Notes under the pieces: generated by a model
What the model saw: only the letters and a program-made list of their open reading frames with translations
Database searches by the model: none
Told to the model about the DNA's origin: nothing
Shown here: positions 1-12,400 of the stretch, in pieces
How the letters are laid out: the number at the start of each line of letters is the position of its first letter
Numbering within the stretch: position 1 is the first letter of the stretch
Made by a program: the position numbers and the translations under genes
Source: Orthonyx spaldingii
Taxonomy: Eukaryota > Chordata > Aves > Passeriformes > Orthonychidae
DNA length: 64,000 bases
Direction: 5' to 3'
NCBI GenBank assembly: GCA_013397795.1
Contig: VZTJ01000764.1
Coordinates: forward strand, 124,001 to 188,000

Positions 1-136
1 AAAGCACAGTCTGGAAACACACATACTTTATTATGGCATTGAGAACTATGCTAATTAATAATGAGCAATGCTGTACTTTGGATATTCTCTGCCTTCAAAG
101 AAGATGAGTGCTGCTGTTGTGCCATGTGCTCTTACA

Positions 137-945
137 GAGTCACAGACTCATGGAGTGGTTGAGGTTGGAGGCAGCTCTTGAGATCTAGTCCAGCCTTGAG
201 GTCTAGCCCAACCTTGAGGTCTAGTCCAATGCTGCTCAGGCAGGGTTACCCAGAGAGGGTTGATCAGAACCGTGTCCAGTCTGGTTTGAATTATCTCCAG
301 ATGATCACCAGGCAACCTGGCCCAGTGTTCGACCTTCCTCACAGTAAATATTTAATGTGTCTTAGTTTGTGCCCAGGCGCTCTTGTCCTGTCAGTGAAGT
401 CTAATCCCTTGTCTTCATTCTCTTCCATTGGGTATTTATAGACATTGATAAGGTCCCCCTGAGCCTTCTCCTCTCCAGGCTCAGCTGTCTCAGTATTTCC
501 TGATATGAGAGATGCTCCAATCCAGTAATCATCTTTGTGATCCTATGCTGGACTTGCTCCTGTAAATCTGTGTCACTCTTGCACTGGGGAGCCCAGAACT
601 GGGCAGAGTTCTGGGACACACTCTCAGTGATTTTCCTCCTTCTTGACTTTGTGTCACTGGTCACAGCCCTCTGGGTCTACTGGTGCAACCAGTTTTTAAT
701 CCATTTTACTGTCCACTTATTCACCCCATGCTTTGTCATCTTATCTTTGGTGTTATTAGGGAAGACAATGACAAAAGCTTTACTAATCAATGTAAACAAC
801 ATCCACTGCTGTCCCCTCATGCATCAAGCTGGTCACCTCTTTGTGGGGGAAATCAGGTTGGTCAAGCATGACTTCCCCTTTGTAAATCGTTGCTGGCTAC
901 TCCTGCTCCCTCCTGATCATCATATACACTTCATGTTTTGAAGTC
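137..945 (-). mobile_element. CR1 LINE fragment, 5'-truncated, antisense
   Basis: This is a non-LTR retrotransposon relic of the chicken repeat 1 family, read on the minus strand. The 3' end lies at about 137-160, where degraded copies of the terminal octamer (GAGTCACAGACTCATGG) are followed by GGTTGAGGTTGGA. Further right come antisense versions of standard CR1 sentences: 'tttgtgcccaggcgctcttg', 'tatttatagacattgataag', 'gagagatgctcc' and 'ggggagcccagaactggg'. The minus-strand frame at 401-664 still encodes the ORF2 C-terminal landmarks FWAPQ, ITKMITGLEHLSYQE and LERRRLRG. From about 690 to 910 the sequence resembles a more upstream part of ORF2 (reverse transcriptase domain), and the jump near 640-690 suggests an internal deletion. 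The 5' limit near 945 is approximate. The element is dead. Confidence 0.9.
177..230 (+). repeat. 18-bp tandem triplication inside the CR1 3' region
   Basis: Three consecutive 18-bp units begin at 177, 195 and 213 with the pattern CTTGAGRTCTAGYCCARY. They differ at only a few positions. A normal CR1 tail has this segment once ('GAGATCATCTAGTCCA'), so the extra copies are a local expansion within this element. Confidence 0.9.
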
Positions 946-3319
946 AACGTGTGGGGGAGAGAAAAAAAGAGTGTGAGCTCCAGTGGGAGGCCTGTGGAAA
1001 TGCAAACAGCCACATGGGCCACTGAAGAACCTCAGCACAATCCCACTACTACAAGGAGCTAATGTAAGGACAACTTAAGCCTAAGAAAAGGCCCACAGAG
1101 TAGGGAGGTGAGAGCAATTTATATCTGAAATGGGTGGCTGTCAAATAAGGAAGATTTGGCTACAGACCTCTGTGGATGCATTTTTCCTTATGCATTCCTT
1201 GCCATGGCTTCAAATACTAGTGTGCACCGGATTCCTCTGCACCCAAACACCCAAACACTACTTGGCAGCTCAGGCTTACACCGACCTTGATTTGTTTCAT
1301 TGCTGTGTTTGCTTCAGTCCCATCACCCCCAACTAAATGTCGATTTGCATGCAGAGAACATCTTAATTATCATTCTTTCAGCACTCACTCAACATATTTA
1401 ATCAAGACAAACATTCAGAGGTGTAAACTTTCCAGTATTCAGGGCTCGTTCTGTGTACAGGGAAATCAACTCTGTTACCTGTCAGTGAGGGGGAAGAGGT
1501 AAGGTCGTGAACAGATGAAAAATGTGCAGGGGGAGTTCTCAGCTGGTGTAAGCTTGGCTTTCTCCTGTATTTTTACAGCTTAATTTTAAATAAATAATGA
1601 GTTCTTAGCTATGGCCCAAGAAACTCATCTTTATAAACAAATCATCTGTTTTCCACTTGGAATGCACACTAGAGAAATCAGATGGTGTCCGGTTAAGCTG
1701 GAGCGTACATTATTTTTTAGAGTAGACAAGACATTAACAGTCTGAGTGGGATTGCAGAAATTTGTGTTGTTGAAGATGTAGTTATCACCTGAGGATATGC
1801 AAAAGCCTCATCTGCACCAGACATAAGGTGATGTTGTAACCCAGGTGGCTGATCAGAACCTCACTGAAGTTTCCAGGAGACCTGTATTTATAAAGTGTAT
1901 CACATAAAATCACTGAAGATTAAAAGTAAAGAAATAGTGGATTTAATTCTGAGAAACATCTTACTGTGATGTTGGATAGTCCATTTCCCACCCCATCCTC
2001 AGAGCTCTGCACCACTGAACCAGGCAGTCACAGCCCATCCTTCAGCCTCTGCCTCCAGATGGCTTTCCATTGCCTCAAGAGTATTTAAAGAGTTCTTCTG
2101 AGAAAATGGAAAAGTAGTACATGCCTGACTCATAGCAAGAGCTTTCCAGAAATGGCCAACACCTCTGTTATGGAAAAATTCACATCCCTGGAGGAGATCA
2201 TATAAAAAACTTTGAACAGGATTTTATCCAGCTGAGATAAACTAACTCATACAACTGGGGGAAAGTACTACAGATATATACCACTTGTTTAAAATAACAT
2301 TTTCTTTAGGTTGTTGTATATTACTTCACACTTCATCTCACTTCTGTACCTTTAGCAATTTCTCATCTTTGTGGATCTGATTTTACGCTTACTGAAAATC
2401 AGACATTTGAATTTGCATCTAAACAACTGCAGCAGCATTTCCTTGGGTTTCTAAGGCAAATATCAGACTACCTAATTTCACACAGCACTTTGCACAGAGA
2501 TTTGACTCATCTTGAGATTCAGATGAAAGAAGGAGTTTTAAGACACTTCAGAGTTGGGTCTGAATTCAGGAGAATAATCAATTCAGGAGAAATTTGCCAG
2601 TTATACCAGAACCTCTGAAAGTATGTACCCAGTGCGTTTCTTTTTAAAAGATGATTGTTCTACATTGAGCTGGGGATCAAATTTGAAGCTCTAAGCTGTT
2701 GAGCACATCTGCTGTAGAATCTGAAGAGGGAAGGGATCCTGTGATAAGTGCTGGGCAGAGAGTTATTTTATTAACACCTATGAAAATCAACCTCAAAAAT
2801 CCAGTTACTGACTGCCAGGTTTTCTCTCCTGCTCCATTCTGTTGATGACCACATCGCCTTCATGGGGTTATGTTGCACACCTTGACCTCAAAAGCAGAAC
2901 CAAACCCTGCTCAGCTCAGGAGGGGAAGCTGTGGACCTTGCACCGGTTTGAAAGGCCTGGAAATAAACGGGGCATGTAGTGCAGGAAAACTTGCTTTTCC
3001 GTGGTGACCTGCATGGTTATTCCCCCCTTAACTGCCTGCTCTCCTGCCTGCTCTGCAAGGCAGGTCACTGTGCCCTGTATTGGTTCACATGAAACTAATG
3101 AAATCACAGCATAATATTTTCCATACCTCATATTGTGTCCTTGCTGCAGTGACTTACATGTTGCTTGTAAAATATTTGCTCCGTCTGTTTCAAGGGGAGG
3201 AGTGGGGGTGGAGAGAGAGGCTCCCTTTCACTTGCCTGATTTATATGTCAAATATAAAACTAAAATGAAACATATGGCTGATTGCCTACAAAGTTTTATG
3301 TCAGGTGTAGAAGTCACTG
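946..3319. other. Non-coding stretch, no feature recognised
   Basis: Unique, CpG-poor sequence. No open frame has a family signature and no repeat family is recognisable. An AT-rich segment at about 1570-1740 contains homeodomain-like TTAAT motifs and could be regulatory, but nothing beyond composition supports that. Confidence 0.5.
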
Positions 3320-3500
3320 GCCCCACTCATAAATCACGTTGCTCATTTGTAACTGTTGCAACAGATTTATGCGATTTATAACTGGGTTATTGAGCTATGT
3401 CATCAGCACAAGCATTTTCTTATTAATAAAGGTACTGCTAAATTGAGAGATGGTTTGTAAAGCAATTGGCCACAACTTTTTTGATGGGAGGAGGGAGACA
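3320..3500. promoter_or_regulatory. Candidate conserved non-coding element (posterior-HOX/CDX-like sites)
   Basis: A compact AT-rich unique block carries ATAAATC at about 3329 and two GATTTAT sites at 3364-3370 and 3373-3379. These resemble the TTTAT/ATAAA cores bound by CDX and posterior HOX proteins. CCAAT-like ATTGG and TTATTAATAAAGG motifs follow. No coding frame or repeat explains the block. The enhancer call is an inference from motif clustering, and conservation cannot be tested here. Confidence 0.25.
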
Positions 3501-5021
3501 CCTTATTGTTTGCAATCTATTAAAACAAAATGCTTGTGAAAGTCCTGGGCCCCTCCCTGAGCTCCAAGTGCTTTATTTCTTCTCTGGGGACCTGCAAAAC
3601 AAGCTCCTCATTCATAACTGTGAGATGAAGCTGTGAGGATGATGTTTCCGCTGGTGATTCATGTGATTTACTCAGAACGTTTGATTCATCCGCGAAGAAA
3701 AACAACCTCTGGCTGAGGGACAGATGCTTATGGGGATTTGACATTTGATTTTAGCTGGGTTATACAGGGTTATGAACAGGGATGGTTTTTTCTCTATAAA
3801 ACAACTTTCCCCAGAGCAGGAAACCAGACTGATGCCCTAAAATCTTGCCTCTGGTCTGTATTTGCAAAGGAAAGGGGGCATTTCTGTAAGGTTTCAGTTG
3901 GACTCTGTCTTCTGAAATTCTTCTTCTGAAGGTTTGCATTATGTTGGAGGTTGTTAAACCAATGGCACCTCCCAAAAGGGAAAGGATGGAATTGCTCTGA
4001 GGGGTGGAGAGCCTTGGGTGCTGTTGTTTCAGGGTGCCTGAGGGTGGAAGATGCCATGTAAGAATGTGATGTTTGCTGCATCTGGGGGATCCTCAAGCCA
4101 AAGTGAGGTTCTTCACAGGTATTGGGAGATAGAGTTAATTGAAATTCCCAGGAGTGGCTCCAAAAGGGACCCAGCAGGTCCTCTGACCCCAAGATTTGAC
4201 TCAGACAACACTGGTCATAAACTGGAACTTCCTAGTTCTTATTCATAACGGGTAATTTCAAAGCCCTGGGTCTGAGCACACAGAGTTCTAACTGAGTTTG
4301 GTTTCAAATTTATTTTAAAAATTCACATTTGGGGAGTCCTCTCTTATATTTTTACTTAAAATTTTTAAAAGAAGTGTAATATCAAGAAATCATTCTATCT
4401 TCTAATTCAAAAGTGACTTTTTAAAAATAACTTTATATTTGAAGCCTCTTATCATTGAAAATTACTAAAAAGACACAGGCCTCCAGTGATTTGTAACTGT
4501 ATTTTTATGGCAGCTTTCAAGACAATGTCCCCCAAAGACTATATTTCAGTCTTATTTAATTACCATTATTTGTAAAAGACAAGAGAGACCCTCCCCTCCT
4601 GGTCTCTGTCAGATCACTAAAACTAAAACATGAGTCAAATTTCACTGCAGCACCACCTTGACCTGTAGAGCAAAGAAGGAAACAAGACTCCATCCTTCAT
4701 GGTGTGTGTTTCCATGTGAGGGTTATGAAAAAACCTCAGCACGTTTATTAAAACCAGTCAAAAGTGACAAGATTTTTTCAATGGAAATTTTTAATTTGTT
4801 TTAATTAATTTAATATTTTTTTTCTTTGGAAATCACTTGTTTTTTTCTTTATTTATCTGGGAATATACACAGAGCTGGCAAGGGAAGTGAGGATGCACAG
4901 ATATTGGTGTTTCACAGGGCAAAAGCCAAGGTTTAGAAACTTGGGAGAAGTTGTATTTGAGGTCTGTGGTTGTGTGATGATTTTTGGGGATATATCACTT
5001 CTTCTTTGAATGATGCACTCT
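3501..5021. other. Non-coding stretch with AT-rich segment
   Basis: No gene or known repeat is visible. The part from about 4300 to 4860 is notably A+T-rich, with many TTTAAAA and TTAATT runs, and could pass for 3'UTR or intronic sequence. I see no polyadenylation context or exon to support a transcript. Confidence 0.4.
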
Positions 5022-5105
5022 CCATAGAATCACAGAAATAGTTTGGGTTGGAAATGACCTTAAAGATTATCTAGTTCCAGCCTTCCTCTAGAAGGCCAAT
5101 GCTGT
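5022..5105 (-). mobile_element. CR1 LINE 3'-end fragment, antisense
   Basis: A very short CR1 tail. CATAGAATCACAGAAAT (terminal octamers) is followed by 'TTTGGGTTGGAAATGACC', 'TTAAAGATTATCTAGTTCCA' and a few more bases of 3'UTR. It is a severely 5'-truncated insertion with the element's 3' end on the left. The 5' break near 5105 is approximate. Confidence 0.9.
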
Positions 5106-8100
5106 TCCATCTACCTTGATCGAAACAGAAGAGGAATGAAAACCAAAAATCTTCATGACTGAGCCTAGGTCTGAGTATTTGGTGCTCTGCAGGCCATGTG
5201 ACATCATCAGTGATGGTGTTGGATCCAGCCCAGCAATGAGGATGAGCTTGAATTCATCTAAAGCAAGCAGGACCCAAACACGAGCCTTAAACTCCAGCAG
5301 CTGCATGGGTGTTTTGTTGTATCTGGGGTGGAGGGAGGAAAAGTGAAAACTGGTTGGGAAGATACAGAGAGAAATGTGATCCCAGTGCTCCTGTTACATT
5401 TATTGCAACGAGCAAGGCCGGGTTGAAAGTTTTGCCTGGTAAAGGGAATGAGGACCCTGATGTCTGTGCAGCTCTGGAGATGGTTGGGCAAGATGTGGAT
5501 ACCCAGAATCTCATGACAGTGCCCAGCATTGATTAATTTCAACTCCACTTGAACTGCAGCTGCCTTCCCCTGCCACGCGCAGTTTTCTTATGTGCTTCAT
5601 TGTAAAACATCCTAAAACTTGATTTTTTGTAAAGTAAGAAAAAGAAAACAAGAAAAAGCATTCCTACCAGATTTTTCCTCTTCCATTTGGCAAACTTTGC
5701 TTTTCTGCCCCTCTGTTTCCTATGGAGCTGCAGCCAGCACGGCTTTCCACCTTGTTGATTTCCTTGTGCCATAATTTTTAGAACTGCTGTAAATATCAGC
5801 TCTGCTCTGGGGAGTAGGGGCAATTCATCCTGCCCTGTCCTGCTGCAAGAGCAGAGTGAACTCCTGGCCAGATGAGGATCCACATCCTGCAGTCTCTTTG
5901 CTTATCGTAGATAAGGATGGTTTTAATAAAATACTGGGCACTGTTCTCTTCCATTTTTACCATTTATGAGTGTCTATTGCTTGAAAATTCTCCATGGCCT
6001 TCTTGGAGGCTGGCAGGACTAACTTCTGCTCTGGCATCAATACAAAGTCCTGAGTTTGTGCTGGTGGGAAGGTGTTCAGGTGCCTGCCAGGAGGGAAGAG
6101 ATCACAGAGATCTCCAGCACATGGATATCACAGAGAGCAATTCCACAGGAGAAAAGGCAATGGAAGTTCTCTCTCCTCCTACCACAGCCTGTTAGGGCTT
6201 TTGGTATTGATTGCTAAATGTTTATTTGCTCTTCTTGGTGTTAGCAGAGAGTCCTTGGGAGGAAGGTCTTGAGCTTTTTTGGGAGAGATGTGATTTGCCT
6301 TCCAGGTGAATCCATCTATCAGCTGCCAATATGATGTGTGAACATCCTCTTTTAAATGATTTGCCACAGGTGGAAGACCTGAGTGGTTTTAACTGATTTT
6401 TTTTTTTTAGCTGATAAAATGAATATTCTTGTAACTGTTTGGGAAAAGGGAGTATGTCACATGTGGACATAGACTGGGAAATAAAAAGGTCAATCCAAAA
6501 TGGAAGCTAAATGCTAAATGTGAATCTCCACTGCAGAAAGTGTTACCTGAAATATGTGAACAGGCTGCTAGGGCTGCAGTTTGCAGACTACACTGTTACC
6601 CACTCTCCAAACAAGAGGATTTTAAACCCAGGCTCCCTTCTGTGTCCTGTGCCTCTGGTCTCTGCCTTCCGGCACGTTGCCATTTCTGATGACAAAGCAA
6701 GACATAAGTACACATATATTTTTAAATAAACTCTCCAAATTCCCCATTTCTTCTTTTCTAAAAAGAATTCTGGAATTTGCAAATTCTTTGTGCCAAAGAA
6801 TTCTGGAAATTTAGGTCAAATGACAGATGTTTAGGAGACAGATTTGCCTTCTTCATTTTTTTCCTGCAGGAGAAGCAAAACATACAGATAGAACAGTGTT
6901 GCTATGAGTCTGATGATGGACTGTGTGGGGAAGGACCATGCTCCTGAGTGCAGGAAATCCTAACAAGTTGCAAGTTAATGATAAATACCCTGGAGGATCT
7001 TAGCAACTCTTCACTCAAATTTTGAATGGCCAAGGACCAACTTTCATTTACTATTTCACATTGGTCTCTCTGAACACCAATGTCATGACTCCAAAATGCT
7101 TCTTCCAGTGGCCTCTGTACTGCACCTGAGTTCATGTGACTGCTGTGCAGTGAAGGTTCACACTAAAGACATGCCTAAAAAGCACAAAATTCTCAATTAT
7201 ATTGTTCCCATCCACAGGACAGGCCAGGAAAAAGAGGTGGAGGCCCCATGGAGAGGATGGTGATGTTCAGGTGTGGAGCATCCCTCCATCAGGAGGCTGG
7301 GAAGGACTGGGGCAGAGGAGGGATGTGCTGGAGGTGGAAGACAGCAAAAGGTGGAATAGTGGAAGGGTGACAACCTCCGTGTGGCAATCTCCACCCCTGA
7401 GGCTATTCAACAAGTAACACAAGGAAGTGACAATTTATGGCCCAGTTAAACCCAGTCACACCTTGTGTGGTCCTCTGCTGCCAGACCCCGTTCAAGCAGA
7501 ACTCCCCACTCTCACTGTTAACAGCTTCCCATGGCAAGAGCACAGATTTATTGGGGGGAAATTGCCTTTTAACCTGGCTGGCATCTGCTCTAGGCCCTCC
7601 AAGGTTTTGGAGCAGTGTTGCTCCAGAGAGATGGGTTCAGTATCCATTTCATTTTTATATATTTTGTTAGAGCTGTTAAATAAGCTAACCTAAAACCAAG
7701 AAAACATCACTGAAATTAAGCTTTTTATTAATAAAATATTGAACTAATCCAACAATAGAATACTTGAACTACCAAAAGGACTAGCTGGGACAAGACAGTT
7801 TCAGTGCTGGTTTGAAGCTGAATTATCAGTTGTGTTGAAAGTGTAGTCAACTCTTCTGTGAGTGTTAAGGTGGATTCTAAGAATATGGCTAACTGTAAAT
7901 GGTTAGTCTGGAATTTTACCACTGTCATTCAAATTAAAAAAATCTGATTAAGTCACTTAAATGTCCCTTGTCTGAACCACAACATTGCCTTGTATTTCAG
8001 TTCTCATGTTCAGTTTTAGCTTTCTCTGCTCTCTCTCCTAGAAGAGGTATCATAATTCAGACATTAATGGAACATTTTAGAAAGATGGCTCAGAACTTTT

Positions 8101-9204
8101 ATTTGCTGTGATTTCAATGGCAGCTCAAAATTTGTGAACTTCTAAACACAGGACATGTTTCACCAGGTGCCTTTATTGATTTTATTTGGAATGTTGGATC
8201 TGGAGGACTTTTTTATCTGACCTTTTCCCATAGCAGTTTCTGAGTGCACTGGAGTGCACTGACATCCTAAAGCTAAATGGCATCAAAGGACGATTTGGGC
8301 AGAAGTTCTGGTGAATGCTTGGCAGATTCTGGTGAAGCTCTGGGACGTATTTCATACACTGGAGCCCTGTAGCTTGGTCCAGTCAAATATGAATTAGGTC
8401 ACTGCTGGTCGTCACTAAGTAGGAAAAGTCCTGCACATGCCAAGAATTTTTAAAACATTTAGCAATTTGCATAGCAGAAATGACTGCTAGGTTTCCCTCC
8501 AAGTAAATAAACAAATAAACAATGAAACATAATATCTTGGGACATCAGGTCACTTTGGAGTAATTTTCCATGGCCTTGAGTTACCAGCCCTAAATTTTCT
8601 GAGAAGTTGTTATACCCTTCCCCAGGCAGGATGAGTAGGAAAGTCCCAGCCTAGGTGGATCAGCTGCCTAAACACCCATCCATCAGCAAAATCAAAATAA
8701 ATCCAGAGGCAGGAAAGCTCAGCATCTTCCTTCTGTCCCTTGCCTCTGGGAGCTGACAAAAAGGCTGTTTCTTTGTGGTGACAGGGTGATTTTAACAACC
8801 TTCCTGTTTCTGAGCAGCTTGTGCTCAGTGATGTACATCTCAGTGGTGCAGTGCTGCTACAAGAATGATCAAGACTAGGCTTATTTGAAATATAACCTTT
8901 AAAATGATCAAGCACAGGGAAAAATGCATGTCCAAAGAAAAAACAAAGTTCTGAAAGCAAGCACTCAGATTAGGTGCTTAACCGTCAGAAGCTTAATTAG
9001 GAGCTGTAATTTATTAAAGCTGGACACTACTAAGAGCAGCACCCAACTGCTGCATCACTTTTCTATTTCTCTCTCACCCAGGCACTACATGTAGGACTTG
9101 CAATGATCTGGACATTTAGGTGGGACATGTAGGGTAGGTCAGACCTCCCAGAACTGGGAAGGTGGCCTGAGACTGGACAAAACAAATAGAAACAGGGCTA
9201 TGGA
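5106..9204. other. Non-coding stretch, no feature recognised
   Basis: About 4.1 kb of unique sequence. Open frames are all under 120 codons, overlap one another on both strands and match no family I know. A polypyrimidine tract with TTCCTGCAG at 6863-6869 resembles a splice acceptor, but it has no accompanying exon or donor that I can support. Confidence 0.5.
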
Positions 9205-9450
9205 GAACCTGTCACATGGGATGGGATGTCTGGATTTGGCTTGTTTAGTTTAGCAAAACAAAAGCTCAAGGGAGGATGTGACGACTGTCTATAAATATAC
9301 CAGGGAGAGAAAAGAGTTATTTCAGCCTAGGGACAATGTTGGCGCAAGAACAAATGGGCATGAAGTGGCTGTGAATAAATCTAGGTTAGGAATTGGGAAG
9401 GTTGTTGGCAACTGGGGAAATGAACTCCCTCCTAAGCAGGAGGGAAGAAA
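9205..9450 (+). mobile_element. Old, diverged CR1 LINE fragment
   Basis: The plus strand reads like the C-terminal end of CR1 ORF2 in an older subfamily: 'cttgtttagtttagcaaaac' (LFSLAK-like), 'ctataaatataccagggag' (YKYTRE), then a stretch encoding a diverged 'LFQPRDNVGARTNGHE' segment and 'aataaatctaggttaggaatt'. Divergence is clearly higher than in the other CR1 copies here, and no 3' octamer tail is visible. Both boundaries are approximate. Confidence 0.75.
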
Positions 9451-12400
9451 ACAGGTGTTGACAGAAGATGGCGTGGGGTTGATTTATAGAAGGATTTTCA
9501 TGCTGGTTTTGCTTAGGATTGCAAGCGTCAGCAACACAGGAGGTCCTCCCAGTCCTGTGTCCTGGTGCTCACTGGTTGGGATGCTGCCGGTGGTGCAGCT
9601 GCCAGGCTGAAATGAAGTGCAGGTGTTTATTTTGCAGACTTTCAAAGCCAAAGCAGAATCTAACACCCAGCTGCTGTGACCTCTCCCCAGCACAGGGGAT
9701 GCCTGTATCAAATTCAGTGTTTCTGTCACGAGCGTGTCCTTACTTCAGGCAAAGACTGAAAATGATGGGGAATTCAGATGCCTTTGAGATCCTGTTGCTC
9801 AGGGTGCACACACAAATCAGGCTGTGCACTAAGGGACAGCCCTGAGCAAGCACCTCTGTGCTCTATGATGGTCTTTGCAACAGCTGCTGTGATGTCTCCT
9901 ACAAAATATAAAGACTCTGGGACTAAGGGAGGGTAAACAACTGCTTCCTGGTGTATCTTCTGCACTTCCTGCTGTATCTTCTGCTGACATTCATCAGTTC
10001 AGACAGTGCTACCAGGAGTCTTGCTGAGCAGCAGGATCAGGACACCCAGTTTTAGGAACACAGTGACACGCTCTCCCATCACCCCGCCTGCTGCACTGGT
10101 GGAGGGGTTAAGGTCTGATATTTCCTCCAGCTTGTTCTGCCGTGGCTGTGCACAGCAGCGACAGGAGGGGCAGGCTGGGGAGAAACAAACGAGGTTATTT
10201 TTTCCGGATGATTTATCAGGCTCTGGTTTTTTGCAGTGGAGGGCTGTTTCTGGCTGCTCTGGCCATGACTCACGGGGATGGGCTGCAATCAGCACAGTGA
10301 TGGTTTTGTCGCTGCAAATGGGGAGCTCAGGAAACCACTCAGACTTTTTTCATTCTTCCAGCCCTGGAGATGAGACAGGAGTGAAGCATGGGAGATGTAG
10401 TACAGATTTAGGAAACCGTGGAGGTGTTGGGCAGATTTGGGTTCCCTTACAGGTCAGGAGCATATAAACGCACTTGACATCTCCTTAACAATGGTTTTTG
10501 CCTCTCAGTCTCATCCTGCAGCTTGGCCAGTTGTCAGTCTGCAAACCCAGTCATTGCTGGGTTGCATGAGGAAGTCATGGTGTGGACTGTGGCTGTGCCA
10601 AAACCTTGGAGCCCAAGAGCACACGGAATTGTTGGCAATTTCCCGTCACTGGGATTTCTCAGCGAAGCCAGAAGAAGCTATTGCTTGGGAATGCCCTGCA
10701 GCCTGGGCAATGGCCATTTCAGCAGGGGCAATGTATCCCTCTGTGATGCAAAGTTGACTCAATATTGATGTGATAACAGCCTGAAAAGGGTCATGACTGC
10801 AGATCAGGCACCTTCTGGCTAAAGCAACCTAAAGAGTGGCTGCTCTGGGCCCATGGACACGGACAGAGCTGTGATTTTTTCTTGGCATTCTGGCAGAGGA
10901 TTAGATTTTCATTGTTTTCTATGTATCCTTACACAGAAAGTTGAGAGGAGGATGCTGGCCCCATGTGTTTCTGGAAGACAGAGAGATAAGAAGCAGTGTC
11001 CTGTGCTAACCATGGCTGTTTCCCATCTGTTTCCTTTTGAGGTAACAGCTCCAGAGAGAAGGCTCTGTAGTACTGAGGGAGATGCTGGAATATGGCTTGG
11101 AGCAGGCATATTGTGGACAGGTGAAAAAAATGCCCCACATGATGACAGGAAGGTCAGGAGTGCATTGTGTCTCTGCCTTGAAATGTGCTGCAACAAAACA
11201 AAACAAAAAAAAGAGATGTATTTCTGAATACCCTGGGAGGAAGTCAAGTTTCAGAAGTGTTAGACAGCACTTTTGTGATATTTTTTCCATATGAGTTGCA
11301 TAAAATTCATATATTAGAGTTGATAAAAACAGAAAAAATGTGCTGAATAAAAAAACCCCAAAGCTAAAAAAGCATATAAGTAAGGTTTCTGTGGATCTGA
11401 TGATGGAACACAGCCATTGTAGCCATGTGGTTTAATCATATCATTGAAGCCATGATCAAACTATTTTGACTAAAACTCTCGATCTCATCAAAGAGTGTTC
11501 TCTGTATTTTCCAGGAAACTGGGAGAGCAAAAAATAGTCTGCCTAACAGCAAGACCTTCACTGCTGTGTTTTGTCTTAATTGTACATTTACAAAATTACT
11601 TTTTTTGATTCCCTGGAGATGCTCCAGGAAAGGCTGTCCTGAAAGCCATTTCTTGGAAGAGCTGTGGTTTTCCCATCTCTTGTCCTTCCAGTTCCACCCA
11701 GAGACCTAGGTCACCCTCTTTGCAGGTGATGCCTCTCCTGTTTGTGTCAGCCAAGCTGTGGAAGATGCTGAATAGACTCAGTGCACAACAGCCTCTGTTC
11801 CTAGCTCTGACCTTAAGGCCAGGTATAATGGAGAGATTGTATTTCTCCAGCTTGTGAATGCTGTTTCCATCTTCTCCTTGTACTCTGAGGGGTTTTTTTT
11901 TTGATATTAACAAGCTTTTCAACGATCTTTCTGCAAGGGATCCTCTCTATAGAGAAGAAACAGGGCAAGCAAAGGCAGTGCCCTGAAGGGATGCACATAC
12001 AAGTGTAGGGGGAAAGAGCAGCTGGAAAGCTTTACAGGACCTCAGAGCTACTTGAGCTTAACATGGTGAAGTTCTCCTTGCCCACAAGAATTTATATGGG
12101 GAGCAGAGATCCTGCCAGATTAACCTGGGGCAAAGACAAACACCCGAGTGCAAAAGCCGGTGCCAAGCCAAGCAGTGTGGGGTAGCAGTCAAGCACTTTG
12201 CAGCAGTGAGAGCAGTGGGAGTCCGTCCACGGCAGCCCAGGAAGAACAAACTCTCCACAAAGTAAAGTAACCTGTGATCCAAGAAGGCTTAACTACAGCC
12301 AACTGACCTGGGTGAAAAGCAGGTTGTGTGCACAAGGCATTTCAGCATAAACTAGCCAAGGAGGTTGTTGCTATTACTTCTCAGGATCCTTCACAGTGAG

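Noticed and set aside
10006..10467. 153-codon plus-strand open frame
   Set aside because: It overlaps open frames of similar length on the minus strand and shows no domain or codon-usage signature.
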